Source of the DNA: Cellvibrionales bacterium UBA7375
GTDB taxonomy: Bacteria; Pseudomonadota; Gammaproteobacteria; Pseudomonadales; Porticoccaceae
DNA: 64,000 nucleotides
NCBI GenBank assembly: GCA_949487135.1
Contig: CATAJQ010000035.1
Coordinates: 28,326-92,325, forward strand
Direction: 5' to 3'
Under the pieces are notes generated by a model, which saw nothing but the letters and a program-made list of their open reading frames with translations, made no database searches and was not told where the DNA came from. The stretch's first letter is position 1. Every line of letters starts with the position of its first letter. This document shows positions 47,754 to 56,722 of this stretch, piece after piece. Position numbers and translations under genes: made by a program.

Positions 47754-49052
47754 ATGGCTAACGTTCGCGTTGTTGCCGCCGAAGCCATTGGCCAAGTTTT
47801 GCGCGGTCGTTCGCTGTCTGCAGTATTGCCAAAATATAGCCAAAAGGTCGCGGATAATGATCAGGCGCTGTTTAAGGAAATGTGTTTTGGCACTCTGCGC
47901 TGGTATCCGCAGCTACAGGCGATTGTTAACCATCTAATGTCAAAGCCGATCAAAGATAAAGAGCGCGAAATTCAAGCCCTATTGGCCTGCGGCATTTATC
48001 AGTTAATGCATATGCGCGTTGCTGATCACGCCGCTATTAACGAAACTGTGGCGGCGACGGTCAAATTAAAGCGCCTGTGGGCTAAGGGCCTAGTAAACGC
48101 TGTATTGAGAAATTTTCAGCGTCAGCAACAACAGATTGCCGACAAGCTCTCTAATCGCCCTGAATATGCAACGGCTCACCCCCAGTGGCTAGCTAATCGA
48201 TTAAAAGCCGCATGGCCTGAACAGGCTGAAGAGATCTTGCAATCGAATAACCTACAGGCACCTATGTGCTTGCGGGTCAATGCTAGCCGCTGTTCGCGCG
48301 ATGACTATTTGCAACTGCTAGCGGATGCGAAAATTGGCGCCTCTGCTACCCAATATAGCGACTGTGGCATTTGGCTCGACAAGCCACAAGAAGTCACCGA
48401 GCTTCCGGGCTTTGCTGACGGCTTGGTTAGCGTGCAAGACGAATCGGCTCAGCTTGCGGCCTCATTATTAGATGTTCAGCCGGGGCACCTGGTGCTTGAT
48501 GCCTGTTGCGCCCCCGGCGGTAAAACCTGCCATATTCTTGAATCTGAGCCCAAATTGGCCACACTGACTTCGATTGATCTTGAACAGTCACGCCTCGAGC
48601 GCTGTAAACAAAACCTTCTGCGCTTAGATTTACAGGCCAACCTCATTGCCGCTGATGTTGGCGCCATTGATCAGTGGTGGGATAACAACAGCTTTGATCG
48701 TATTTTACTCGACGCGCCATGCTCTGCTTCTGGGGTAATTCGCCGTCATCCAGATATTAAATTACTGCGCAAAGACAGCGATATTGAAAACTTATCGAAA
48801 ATTCAGGCTGAATTACTCGAAAAGGTGTGGAAAACTTTGCGCAAAGGGAGCATGCTTATATATGCAACCTGTTCAGTGCTACCGCAGGAAAACGACCAGG
48901 TGGTAGCACAGTTTTTGGCAACAAATAATGATGCCTCTTCAATTAAAATTGAGGCAGATTGGGGAATAACCACAGACTTTGGTAGGCAGATATTCCCCTC
49001 GGCAAAAGGCGGTGATGGTTTTTACTATTCGCGGCTACAAAAAAATAGCTGA
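47754..49052 (+). CDS. rsmB: 16S rRNA m5C967 methyltransferase RsmB
   Basis: RsmB methylates C967 of 16S rRNA. The 432-residue protein has an N-terminal NusB-like RNA-binding domain (VRVVAAEAIGQVLRG) and a C-terminal class I methyltransferase domain with VLDACCAPGGKTCHILE, the DAPCSASGVIRRHPDIK Cys motif, and the catalytic Cys in YATCSVLPQENDQVV. It starts on the base after the fmt stop. This def-fmt-rsmB-trkA order is conserved in many gammaproteobacteria. Confidence 0.97.
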   Translation: MANVRVVAAEAIGQVLRGRSLSAVLPKYSQKVADNDQALFKEMCFGTLRWYPQLQAIVNHLMSKPIKDKEREIQALLACGIYQLMHMRVADHAAINETVAATVKLKRLWAKGLVNAVLRNFQRQQQQIADKLSNRPEYATAHPQWLANRLKAAWPEQAEEILQSNNLQAPMCLRVNASRCSRDDYLQLLADAKIGASATQYSDCGIWLDKPQEVTELPGFADGLVSVQDESAQLAASLLDVQPGHLVLDACCAPGGKTCHILESEPKLATLTSIDLEQSRLERCKQNLLRLDLQANLIAADVGAIDQWWDNNSFDRILLDAPCSASGVIRRHPDIKLLRKDSDIENLSKIQAELLEKVWKTLRKGSMLIYATCSVLPQENDQVVAQFLATNNDASSIKIEADWGITTDFGRQIFPSAKGGDGFYYSRLQKNS

Positions 49053-49088
49053 TAATGGCTAAAGAAAGCTTAAAAGTGCAGAGCAATC

Positions 49089-50471
49089 ATGAAAATAGTG
49101 ATAGTTGGAGCGGGTCAGGTCGGCGCTACGCTGGCTGAAAACTTAGCACGAGAAAACAATGATATAACCATTGTTGATATAGATGCGAATGTCTTGAGGG
49201 CACTGCAGGATAGGCTCGATGTGCGCACTGTGGTCGGCACCGGTTGTTACCCCGACGTTCTAGTTAATGCCGGCATAGAAGATGCCGATATGATCGTTGC
49301 TGTTACCCGCAGCGATGAGATTAATATTGTTGCCTGTCAGGTAGCGTACTCACTGTTTCATACACCGACCAAAATCGCCCGTGTTAGGTCGCGCAATTAC
49401 AGCAATCCTGAGTATAAAAACAAACTGTTTAACGACAAGCATATGCCGGTCGATGTAATGATTACTCCCGAGCAGGTGGTCACTAATTACATACAAAAAC
49501 TAATTGAACAGCCCGGCGCACTGCAGGTATTGGATTTCGCCGACGGCGTTATTCAGTTAGTAGGCTTGCGAGCGGTTGAAGACGGGCCCTTAGTTGGCCA
49601 ACGATTGCGTGCATTAAAAGAACATATGCCGGATATCGATGCCCGTGTTGCAGCTATTTATCGCAAAGATGGGGCAATTTTTCCAACCGGGGACACCATT
49701 ATTGAAGACGGTGATGAAGTGTTCTTTATCGCTGCCAAGAAAAATATTCGCAAAGTAATGAGCGAGCTTCGTCGCCTAGAAAAACCCTATCGCCAACTTG
49801 TGATTGCCGGCGGTGGCAATATTGGTTTCCGCCTGAGTAAGGCACTAGAAAAAGACTACAATATTAAAATTATCGAATATTCCGATACCCGAGCAGAATT
49901 ACTATCTGAGCAATTGAATAAAACAGTGGTACTTAGAGGCTCAGCCACCGATCAAGAATTATTGCTCGACGAAAACATCGATAAAACCGATGTCTTTATT
50001 GCCCTGACCAATGATGATGAAACCAATATTATGGCCTCATTGTTGGCAAAACGCTTAGGCGCGCGCAAGGTAATGACATTAATCAGCAACCCTGTATATG
50101 CCGATCTTATGCAGGGCGGTGAAATTGATATTGCTATATCGCCCCAGCAGGCAACGATTAGCTCACTGCTTGCTCATGTGCGCAAAGGGGATACCGAAAG
50201 CGTGCACTCTCTGCGCCGTGGTGCAGCAGAGGCCCTAGAGTTTATTGTGCATGGCGATGAAAAGAATTCTAAGGTTGTAGGACGCGCTATTGAAGATATT
50301 AAATCGCCTCCCGGGGCGACACTGGCAGCCTTGGTTCGCGATGGCGAAGTGATTATTGCCCACCATGATACCGTGATTCAAAACGGCGACCATGTGATTG
50401 TATTTGTGGTGGACAAAGAAAAAACCAAAGCCGTCGAGAAGCTGTTCTCGGTAGGCTTTAGTTTCTTTTAG
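49089..50471 (+). CDS. trkA: Trk potassium uptake regulatory protein TrkA
   Basis: TrkA is the cytoplasmic NAD(H)-binding subunit that gates the TrkH channel. The 460-residue protein contains two tandem RCK units, each with a Rossmann motif (IVGAGQVGATLAENLAREN and IAGGGNIGFRLSKALEKDY) followed by a TrkA-C domain. It lies 37 bases after rsmB and 14 bases before trkH, so channel and regulator are expressed together. Confidence 0.97.
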   Translation: MKIVIVGAGQVGATLAENLARENNDITIVDIDANVLRALQDRLDVRTVVGTGCYPDVLVNAGIEDADMIVAVTRSDEINIVACQVAYSLFHTPTKIARVRSRNYSNPEYKNKLFNDKHMPVDVMITPEQVVTNYIQKLIEQPGALQVLDFADGVIQLVGLRAVEDGPLVGQRLRALKEHMPDIDARVAAIYRKDGAIFPTGDTIIEDGDEVFFIAAKKNIRKVMSELRRLEKPYRQLVIAGGGNIGFRLSKALEKDYNIKIIEYSDTRAELLSEQLNKTVVLRGSATDQELLLDENIDKTDVFIALTNDDETNIMASLLAKRLGARKVMTLISNPVYADLMQGGEIDIAISPQQATISSLLAHVRKGDTESVHSLRRGAAEALEFIVHGDEKNSKVVGRAIEDIKSPPGATLAALVRDGEVIIAHHDTVIQNGDHVIVFVVDKEKTKAVEKLFSVGFSFF

Positions 50472-50485
50472 GAGATAAGCCCAAG

Positions 50486-51934
50486 ATGCACTTTGCCATT
50501 ATCGCTCGGGTCCTCGGCATGCTACTGGTTATCTTTAGCCTTACTATGCTAACCCCTGTTTTAGTCGCGTTTATCTATGGTGAAAATACCAGCCCTACCT
50601 TTGTACTAGCGTTTGCCATTACGCTGATTGTGGGCATGGTCTTTTGGCTTCCCTCGAGACAGGCGCGCGGCGAACTTAGAACCAGAGATGGCTTTGTGGT
50701 TACGGTGTTCTTCTGGCTAGTACTCAGCTCCTTTGGTTCACTGCCACTTATGCTATCTGAAGCGCTTCAGCTTAGTTTTATTGATGCCCTATTTGAGTCA
50801 GTTTCTGGGCTGACTACCACCGGTGCCACAGTTATTGCCGGCTTGGATAACCTGCCTAAATCGATACTCTATTACCGCCAACAGCTACAGTGGCTTGGCG
50901 GCATTGGTATTGTGGTTATCGCGGTGGCTATTCTGCCAATGCTCGGCGTGGGCGGCATGCAAATCTATCGCGCCGAAACCCCTGGGCCGATGAAAGATTC
51001 AAAACTAACCCCGCGCATTACCGAAACCGCCAATGTATTGTTTAAAATTTACCTGTGCCTAACCATAGCCTGTGCACTGGCCTATTGGGTGGCTGGCATG
51101 AGTGGCTTTGATGCCATTAGCCATAGTTTTTCCACCGTTTCCATTGGTGGCTTTTCGACCCATGATGCCAGTATTGGTTTTTTTGATAACAGCGCCATTA
51201 TGGCGATCTGTAGTTTCTTTATGATTATTGCCGGGCTTAACTTTGCCTTGCACTTTCACGCTTGGCACAGCCGCCGCCCAAGCATGTACTGGGCCGACCC
51301 AGAAGCGAGACTGTATTTATTGCTCTTGTTGGTGGGTGCAATTATTACCTGCTGTTATCTGTATTACAGCGGCACTTTTGATCGCGACGAAAGTATACGT
51401 CAGGGCGCCTTCCAGCTAATCTCGATTATGACAACCACCGGTTTTACTACCAGTGAATTCCATACTTGGCCCAGCTTTTTGCCGTTCTTCTTAATTTTCT
51501 TATCTTTCTTTGGTGCCTGCGCCGGCTCTACCGGTGGCGGTATAAAAATTGGCCGTATGCTGATTTTGGCCAAACAGGGTATTAGAGAGATCTATCGTTT
51601 AGTGCACCCCAATGCCTTGTTACCTATCAAGATTCGCAATCGCGCCGTACCGACCCGCGTGGTCGATGCTATCTGGGCCTTTATGGGGGTGTATTTAGCG
51701 ATTTTTTATCTGATGGTGCTTTTGTTGTTAGCCACGGGCCTCGATTATGACACCGCATGGTCTGCTACTGCGGCATCGTTGAATAACCTAGGTCCCGGCT
51801 TAGGCGAAGTCGCCACCAACTACGGTGAAATTGGTGGCTTTGCCAAATGGGTGCTGTGTTGGGGCATGCTACTAGGGCGATTAGAAATCTTTACCCTACT
51901 GGTTTTATTTACCCCAACCTTTTGGCGTAAATAA
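50486..51934 (+). CDS. trkH: Trk potassium transporter membrane subunit TrkH
   Basis: TrkH is the K+-conducting membrane subunit. The 482-residue protein contains the expected four selectivity-filter repeats, visible as SGLTTTGATVIAG, VSIGGFSTHDASI, MTTTGFTTSEFH and SLNNLGPGLGEV, embedded in paired membrane helices. A GGAG ribosome binding site precedes the ATG. It ends one base before the convergent TRAP-type gene. Confidence 0.97.
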   Translation: MHFAIIARVLGMLLVIFSLTMLTPVLVAFIYGENTSPTFVLAFAITLIVGMVFWLPSRQARGELRTRDGFVVTVFFWLVLSSFGSLPLMLSEALQLSFIDALFESVSGLTTTGATVIAGLDNLPKSILYYRQQLQWLGGIGIVVIAVAILPMLGVGGMQIYRAETPGPMKDSKLTPRITETANVLFKIYLCLTIACALAYWVAGMSGFDAISHSFSTVSIGGFSTHDASIGFFDNSAIMAICSFFMIIAGLNFALHFHAWHSRRPSMYWADPEARLYLLLLLVGAIITCCYLYYSGTFDRDESIRQGAFQLISIMTTTGFTTSEFHTWPSFLPFFLIFLSFFGACAGSTGGGIKIGRMLILAKQGIREIYRLVHPNALLPIKIRNRAVPTRVVDAIWAFMGVYLAIFYLMVLLLLATGLDYDTAWSATAASLNNLGPGLGEVATNYGEIGGFAKWVLCWGMLLGRLEIFTLLVLFTPTFWRK

Positions 51935-51935
51935 A

Positions 51936-53024
51936 TTACTGCTGCCTAGCCTTATAAAACGCTTCTTCTGAAATACCATGGTAAGCCATTGCTTGGCGTT
52001 TAAATTCCTCAATAGACTGGGCCACGCGCTGAGCAAATTCATTATCCTTAGTGAGCTCACTCACCGCTTCTGCTGACAACTTGCGCAGACCCTGAATCAC
52101 CTCATCGGGCAACTTTCTAACCTCCACACCGTGCACATTGACCAGCTCTTCTAGCGCCTGATTATTGCGCGCCGTATATTCATCGAGCATATCTTGATTA
52201 ACCGCGCGAGCGGCAGTCTCAATAATCGCCTGCAGGTCGGCCGGTAGTGATTCATAGGCCGGCTTATTCACAGTAAATTCTAGGGTAGGGCCGGGCTCAT
52301 GCCAGCCGGGGTAGTAATAATATTTAGCCACCTGATGAAAGCCAAACGCCAAATCATTATAGGGGCCCACCCATTCGGTGGCGTCAATAACACCAGTTTG
52401 CATGGCCGTATAGAGCTCTCCACCGGGGATATTCACCGACTCACCACCAGCGCGGGTAATGACATCTCCGCCCAAGCCGGGAATACGCATTTTTAAGCCT
52501 TTAATATCAGCCATAGAGTTAATTTCGCGGTTAAACCAACCCGCCATTTGCACCCCAGTACTACCACCCGCAAAGGGCACCAAATTAAAAGGGGCATAGA
52601 GCTCGCGCCACAATTCAAGACCACCGCCATAGTGTAGCCAAGCATTCATTTCTTGGGCATTTAAACCAAACGGAATTGAGGTAAAGAACGCGGTCGCCTT
52701 ATTTTTACCGGTCCAATAGTAAGCACCACTGTGGCCTATTTGCGCAGTGCCCTGTGACACTGCATCAAAAACCTGTAGCGCCGGAACTAGTTGCCCCGCG
52801 CCAAAGACTTTTATCTTTAGACGACCATTGCTCATCGCCTCAACTTTTTTAGCAAAGTTTTCTGGTGCTGTTCCCAAACCCGGATAGTTCTTGGGCCATG
52901 AGGTAACCAGCTTCCAGTTGTAACCTTGCTGTGAAGCGGCATTATCGCCCTGAGCCTGATTATTATCATCGCCACCACAACCCGTCAGTAACACAATCAA
53001 TGCTGTCCAAAATAAAATTCGCAT
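51936..53024 (-). CDS. TRAP-type substrate-binding lipoprotein (DctP family)
   Basis: This 362-residue protein belongs to the DctP/TakP family of extracytoplasmic solute receptors, seen in WKLVTSWPKNYPGLGTAPENFAKKVEAMSNGRLKI, LKMRIPGLGGDVITRAGG and GVIDATEWVGPYNDLAFGFHQVAKYYYYPGW. The N-terminus is a lipoprotein signal with lipobox LLTGC, so it is membrane-tethered instead of free in the periplasm. No DctQ/DctM membrane genes accompany it here. By family resemblance the ligand may be an organic acid, but this is not shown. Confidence 0.88.
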   Translation of the reverse strand: MRILFWTALIVLLTGCGGDDNNQAQGDNAASQQGYNWKLVTSWPKNYPGLGTAPENFAKKVEAMSNGRLKIKVFGAGQLVPALQVFDAVSQGTAQIGHSGAYYWTGKNKATAFFTSIPFGLNAQEMNAWLHYGGGLELWRELYAPFNLVPFAGGSTGVQMAGWFNREINSMADIKGLKMRIPGLGGDVITRAGGESVNIPGGELYTAMQTGVIDATEWVGPYNDLAFGFHQVAKYYYYPGWHEPGPTLEFTVNKPAYESLPADLQAIIETAARAVNQDMLDEYTARNNQALEELVNVHGVEVRKLPDEVIQGLRKLSAEAVSELTKDNEFAQRVAQSIEEFKRQAMAYHGISEEAFYKARQQ

Positions 53025-53061
53025 ATGCTAACCCTCAATCTTTATGTTGTATTGTCACCGG

Positions 53062-55218
53062 CTAAATGGCGACCAAATTGGCTGAAGCCAATATAAGTAT
53101 TTTAGTGCCTACCTCATCAAACGCCACATGCACTCGCGCGCGTGGACCATTGCCTTCAAAATTTAAAATAATACCGTCGCCATAGACATTATGCCGCACC
53201 TGCTGACCGAGCTGAAAACCGGTCTCACTGCCCTCGTCGCTTATACGCGCATCAGCATAGGTGGTGGGGCGAGTAACCGTATTATGTAACCTAACTTCTT
53301 CTACCACCTCTTTAGGAATATCGCGAATAAAGCGCGATACCGAATTAAACGACTCTGTGCCATAGGTCGATCGGGTCTCAGCAAAGGTCATCGTCAGCTT
53401 TTGCATGGCGCGGGTAATACCCACATAGGCCAGTCTGCGCTCTTCTTCCAAGCGCCCCGGCTCATCAATCGACATCTTATGGGGGAACAGATTCTCTTCC
53501 ATGCCCGCCAAAAATACCAGCGGGAATTCTAACCCTTTGGCGCTGTGCAGGGTCATTAATTGCACCGCGTCTTGGTCTTCATCGGCCTGACGATCACCGG
53601 CATCCAGTGCCACCTGATCCAAAAATTGCGGCAATACCGGCGCGTCACTATCCTCTGGTTCAAAGTTTTTACAGGCATTCACCAATTCTTCTAAGTTTTC
53701 AACTCGCGCCTGACCGCGCTCGCCTTTCTCACGGCGGTGCATATCCACCAGGCCGCTGTGCTGAATCGCATTTTCGGCCTGTTCTGCTAAGGGCAGTTCA
53801 TCCAACTGACCACTCATTTCATTAATCAGCACCATAAAGCCAGAGACCGCATTAGCCGCTCGGGCAGTGAGGCGCTTTTCATTGACCATGGTGGCTGAGG
53901 CCTCCCATAGAGAACAGCCATTGGAACGACTAAGTTCACGAATTTGCTCTACCGTTCTATCGCCAATCCCTCGCGGCGGCGTATTGACCACACGCTCAAA
54001 GGCGACATCATCGTGGCAATTAAGCATCATGCGCAAATAACAGAGGGCATTTTTAATTTCCAACCGCTCATAAAATCGCTGACCGCCATAGATACGATAG
54101 GGGATTTCCGCCTGCAACAATGCCGCTTCTAAAACCCGCGACTGGGCATTGGAGCGATACAAAATAGCCGAATCATCACGGCGATTACCATTGGCAATCC
54201 AGTCCGCCAAGCGATCGGCAATATAGCGCGCTTCATCATGCTCATTAAATGCCGCATACAGGGCGATGGGCTCACCCTCACCCGACTCCGTCCATAGGTT
54301 TTTACCCAAACGGTCGGCATTTTTGGCAATCACCGCATTGGCCGCTTTTAGGATATTCGATGTAGACCGGTAGTTTTGTTCTAGTTTAATAGTTTCGGTA
54401 TCAGCAAAGTCGCGTTCAAAACTTAGGATATTTTCCACCTTAGCACCGCGCCAACCATAGATAGACTGGTCATCATCACCCACTGCGGTTACATCACTGC
54501 TAGTGCCGGCCAACAACCTCAACCATGCATACTGCACCGCATTGGTATCTTGGAATTCGTCGACCAAAATTTGGCCAAATCGCTGTTGATAGTGGCCTAA
54601 AACGTCAGGGTTATTGCGCCATAATTCCAATACTCGCAATAGCAATTCAGCAAAATCGATCACCCCCAGCTGTTCACACAACTGTTCATATTGACGGTAA
54701 ATACGCAACATGGTCGCCATAAAGGGGTCGCCGCTTTCTTGAATATGCGCGGCGCGCAAGCCTTCATCTTTTTGGCTATTAATCCACCACTGGGCCTGTT
54801 TGGGTGGCCAGCGCTGTTCATCTAAATCCATGGCGCGCATCACCCGCTTAACCAGTCGCAACTGATCATCAGAATCTAGAATTTGGAAGTTTTCGGGCAA
54901 CTTGGCATCGCGCCAATGGGCTTTAAGTAATCTATGGGCTAAGCCATGAAAGGTGCCCACCCACATACCGCGCAGTGACATACCCAATAGGTTATCAATG
55001 CGCTCGCGCATTTCTCGCGCAGCCTTATTGGTAAAGGTAACCGCCAAAATACCGTAGGGCGATACATTGTCGACCTGAATCTTCCACGCAATACGGTGAA
55101 CCAATACTCGGGTTTTACCACTACCGGCACCCGCCAATACGAGCAAATGTTTTTTATCGCTAGTAACGGCCTGCTCTTGTGCGGAATTTAACTGATTTAA
55201 AACTGAAGTGACATCCAT
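53062..55218 (-). CDS. uvrD: DNA helicase II UvrD
   Basis: UvrD unwinds DNA 3'-5' in nucleotide excision and mismatch repair. The protein of about 718 residues has the superfamily 1A motifs AGAGSGKTRVLVHRI, AVTFTNKAAREMRERI, VDEFQDTNAVQ, GDDDQSIYGWRGA, LEQNYRST, and LMTLHSAKGLEFPLVFLAGMEE, plus a C-terminal Tudor-like tail. MDVTSVLNQLNSAQ from ATG 55218 matches UvrD N-termini. In-frame starts two codons upstream are less likely. I see no LexA box before it. Confidence 0.96.
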   Translation of the reverse strand: MDVTSVLNQLNSAQEQAVTSDKKHLLVLAGAGSGKTRVLVHRIAWKIQVDNVSPYGILAVTFTNKAAREMRERIDNLLGMSLRGMWVGTFHGLAHRLLKAHWRDAKLPENFQILDSDDQLRLVKRVMRAMDLDEQRWPPKQAQWWINSQKDEGLRAAHIQESGDPFMATMLRIYRQYEQLCEQLGVIDFAELLLRVLELWRNNPDVLGHYQQRFGQILVDEFQDTNAVQYAWLRLLAGTSSDVTAVGDDDQSIYGWRGAKVENILSFERDFADTETIKLEQNYRSTSNILKAANAVIAKNADRLGKNLWTESGEGEPIALYAAFNEHDEARYIADRLADWIANGNRRDDSAILYRSNAQSRVLEAALLQAEIPYRIYGGQRFYERLEIKNALCYLRMMLNCHDDVAFERVVNTPPRGIGDRTVEQIRELSRSNGCSLWEASATMVNEKRLTARAANAVSGFMVLINEMSGQLDELPLAEQAENAIQHSGLVDMHRREKGERGQARVENLEELVNACKNFEPEDSDAPVLPQFLDQVALDAGDRQADEDQDAVQLMTLHSAKGLEFPLVFLAGMEENLFPHKMSIDEPGRLEEERRLAYVGITRAMQKLTMTFAETRSTYGTESFNSVSRFIRDIPKEVVEEVRLHNTVTRPTTYADARISDEGSETGFQLGQQVRHNVYGDGIILNFEGNGPRARVHVAFDEVGTKILILASANLVAI

Positions 55219-55356
55219 GGGCATAGTTTAGCAAGATAATCGCCCATATAGCGTTTTTGTTGTGCCGTTTAAGGCTTATTTTTTGCTATTTATTATTATG
55301 GGGTAATATTCAGGATTGATTTTTTACTACAAAACTAGCAATTTTCGGCGATTTCT

Positions 55357-55371
55357 TGTAAATTTTTTACA
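55357..55371. promoter_or_regulatory. HexR operator
   Basis: TGTAAATTTTTTACA fits the HexR operator pattern TGTAA-N5-TTACA exactly, and the symmetry extends one base further on each side. It lies 22 bases before the hexR start codon, which indicates autoregulation by HexR, whose effector is 2-keto-3-deoxy-6-phosphogluconate in studied Proteobacteria. Confidence 0.7.
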
Positions 55372-55393
55372 AATAACAATTAAAACGATAGCT

Positions 55394-56242
55394 ATGAAGC
55401 CAGCCGAACTTACACAAACCATTAGCGATACCCTGACTAAGTTGCGTAAATCTGAACGCAAGGTGGCCGAGCTAGTGTTGAAAGACCCATTAAGTATTAT
55501 CAATATGCGCATTGTCGACCTAGCCAAAAAAGCTGAAGTCAGCGAGCCTACAGTGGTACGCTTCTGTCGCGCGGTGGGCTGTCATGGATTCCAAGATTTT
55601 AAGCTAGCATTGGCACAGCAACTCGCTTCAAGCCCAAGCTTTGGCAAAATTGCGGTAACCGATAGTGACTCCACCCGTGAATATACTCACAAGGTATTTG
55701 ATTCCACGGTAGATACCTTGCTAAAAGTGCGCGAGAGTTTGGTACTGCATAATCTCGAAGCGGCAGTAGACGCTATTTACAAGGCTAATCGCGTCGAGTT
55801 TTACGGCTTTGGCTCATCCGCCGCGGTTGCCTTTGATGCCCAGCATAAATTCTTTCGCCTGCAGATTACCTCGGCGGCTTATTCCGACCCCCATCTACAA
55901 AATATGTCGGCTAGCTCGCTAAAGCCCAATGATGTAGTAATTGCTATCTCTCAGTCGGGGCGCACCCAAACCTTATTAGATTCGATGGCGCTGGCAAAAC
56001 AGTCTGGCGGTATCGTGATTGCCCTAGCCCCCAGCGGCACACCCGTCGCACAGCAGGCGAGTATTGCCATTGAAGTGAATGCCACCGAAGATACGCAGAT
56101 ATACACACCACTATCATCGCGCATTGCCCATCTGGTAATGATTGATGTACTTGCCATTGGCGTGGCGCAAAAGAAAGGCCCTAAACTAGAAGAGCATTTA
56201 CAGCTGATGCAGGCGGGACTATCTTCACTTCGCAGTAATTAA
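55394..56242 (+). CDS. hexR: Carbon metabolism regulator HexR (RpiR family)
   Basis: HexR represses or activates central carbon genes in response to a sugar-acid phosphate. The protein of about 282 residues has an RpiR helix-turn-helix (IVDLAKKAEVSEPTVVRFCRAVGCHGFQDFK) and a C-terminal SIS domain (VEFYGFGSSAAVAFDAQHKFFRL, VIAISQSGRTQTLLDSM). ATG 55394 is chosen because the in-frame upstream start at 55316 would place the HexR operator inside the coding region. Entner-Doudoroff genes, its usual targets, are not in this window. Confidence 0.92.
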   Translation: MKPAELTQTISDTLTKLRKSERKVAELVLKDPLSIINMRIVDLAKKAEVSEPTVVRFCRAVGCHGFQDFKLALAQQLASSPSFGKIAVTDSDSTREYTHKVFDSTVDTLLKVRESLVLHNLEAAVDAIYKANRVEFYGFGSSAAVAFDAQHKFFRLQITSAAYSDPHLQNMSASSLKPNDVVIAISQSGRTQTLLDSMALAKQSGGIVIALAPSGTPVAQQASIAIEVNATEDTQIYTPLSSRIAHLVMIDVLAIGVAQKKGPKLEEHLQLMQAGLSSLRSN

Positions 56243-56345
56243 TTTTTTTATGAAACTAAATTATCAATAAGTTATCTAAATTTATACAAACAGAATGCCA
56301 TTGCTTCTGTGTTAATTAAAATTAATGATCTATTGGATATAAAAA

Positions 56346-56672
56346 ATGAAAAAAATAGTAACAATTGTTTTAGCTATTGCGTCTTCGACCATGGCATTTG
56401 CCGATCATCATCCAAATTCTGAGCCTAAGCAGGAATACCAAGTGGGCAAGCACTTTTTATTAGATGCTCAAGACTGTAAAGACACTAAGGATGGGGTTGG
56501 GCGTATGCTGTTTATGGCAGATGAATTATTTGACGAGATAAAGGCCCAGGGTGGCGATAAGACCAAGAAGTGGAACAAAGAAAAGTGGGGCAAAGCCGCT
56601 TTCTTTTCTGGACTTGCGGCTGATTACTCAACGGTTTATCAAGTCTGGTGCAAACGCCGCCCGCATAAGTAG
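56346..56672 (+). CDS. Small secreted protein of unknown function
   Basis: I do not recognise this 108-residue protein. It has a clear signal peptide (MKKIVTIVLAIASSTMAFA, then DHHPNSE) and a mature part of about 90 residues, rich in Lys and Trp, with two Cys (AQDCKDTKDG and QVWCKRR) that could form one disulfide. It stands alone after hexR with its own strong terminator, which suggests a separate, possibly well-expressed transcript. Periplasmic location is inferred. Confidence 0.6.
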   Translation: MKKIVTIVLAIASSTMAFADHHPNSEPKQEYQVGKHFLLDAQDCKDTKDGVGRMLFMADELFDEIKAQGGDKTKKWNKEKWGKAAFFSGLAADYSTVYQVWCKRRPHK

Positions 56673-56692
56673 CCAGTGACTTATGGTTAAAG

Positions 56693-56722
56693 ACTAATCA
56701 AACCGTTTGATTAGTTTTTTTT
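56693..56722 (+). terminator. Terminator of the small secreted protein gene, overlapping the glmU 3' end
   Basis: ACTAATCAAA at 56693-56702 pairs perfectly with TTTGATTAGT at 56706-56715 around CCG, followed by a T-run to 56722. It acts on the plus strand. The second arm and T-run are also read on the minus strand as the last codons (Lys-Lys-Asn) and stop of glmU. Confidence 0.85.
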
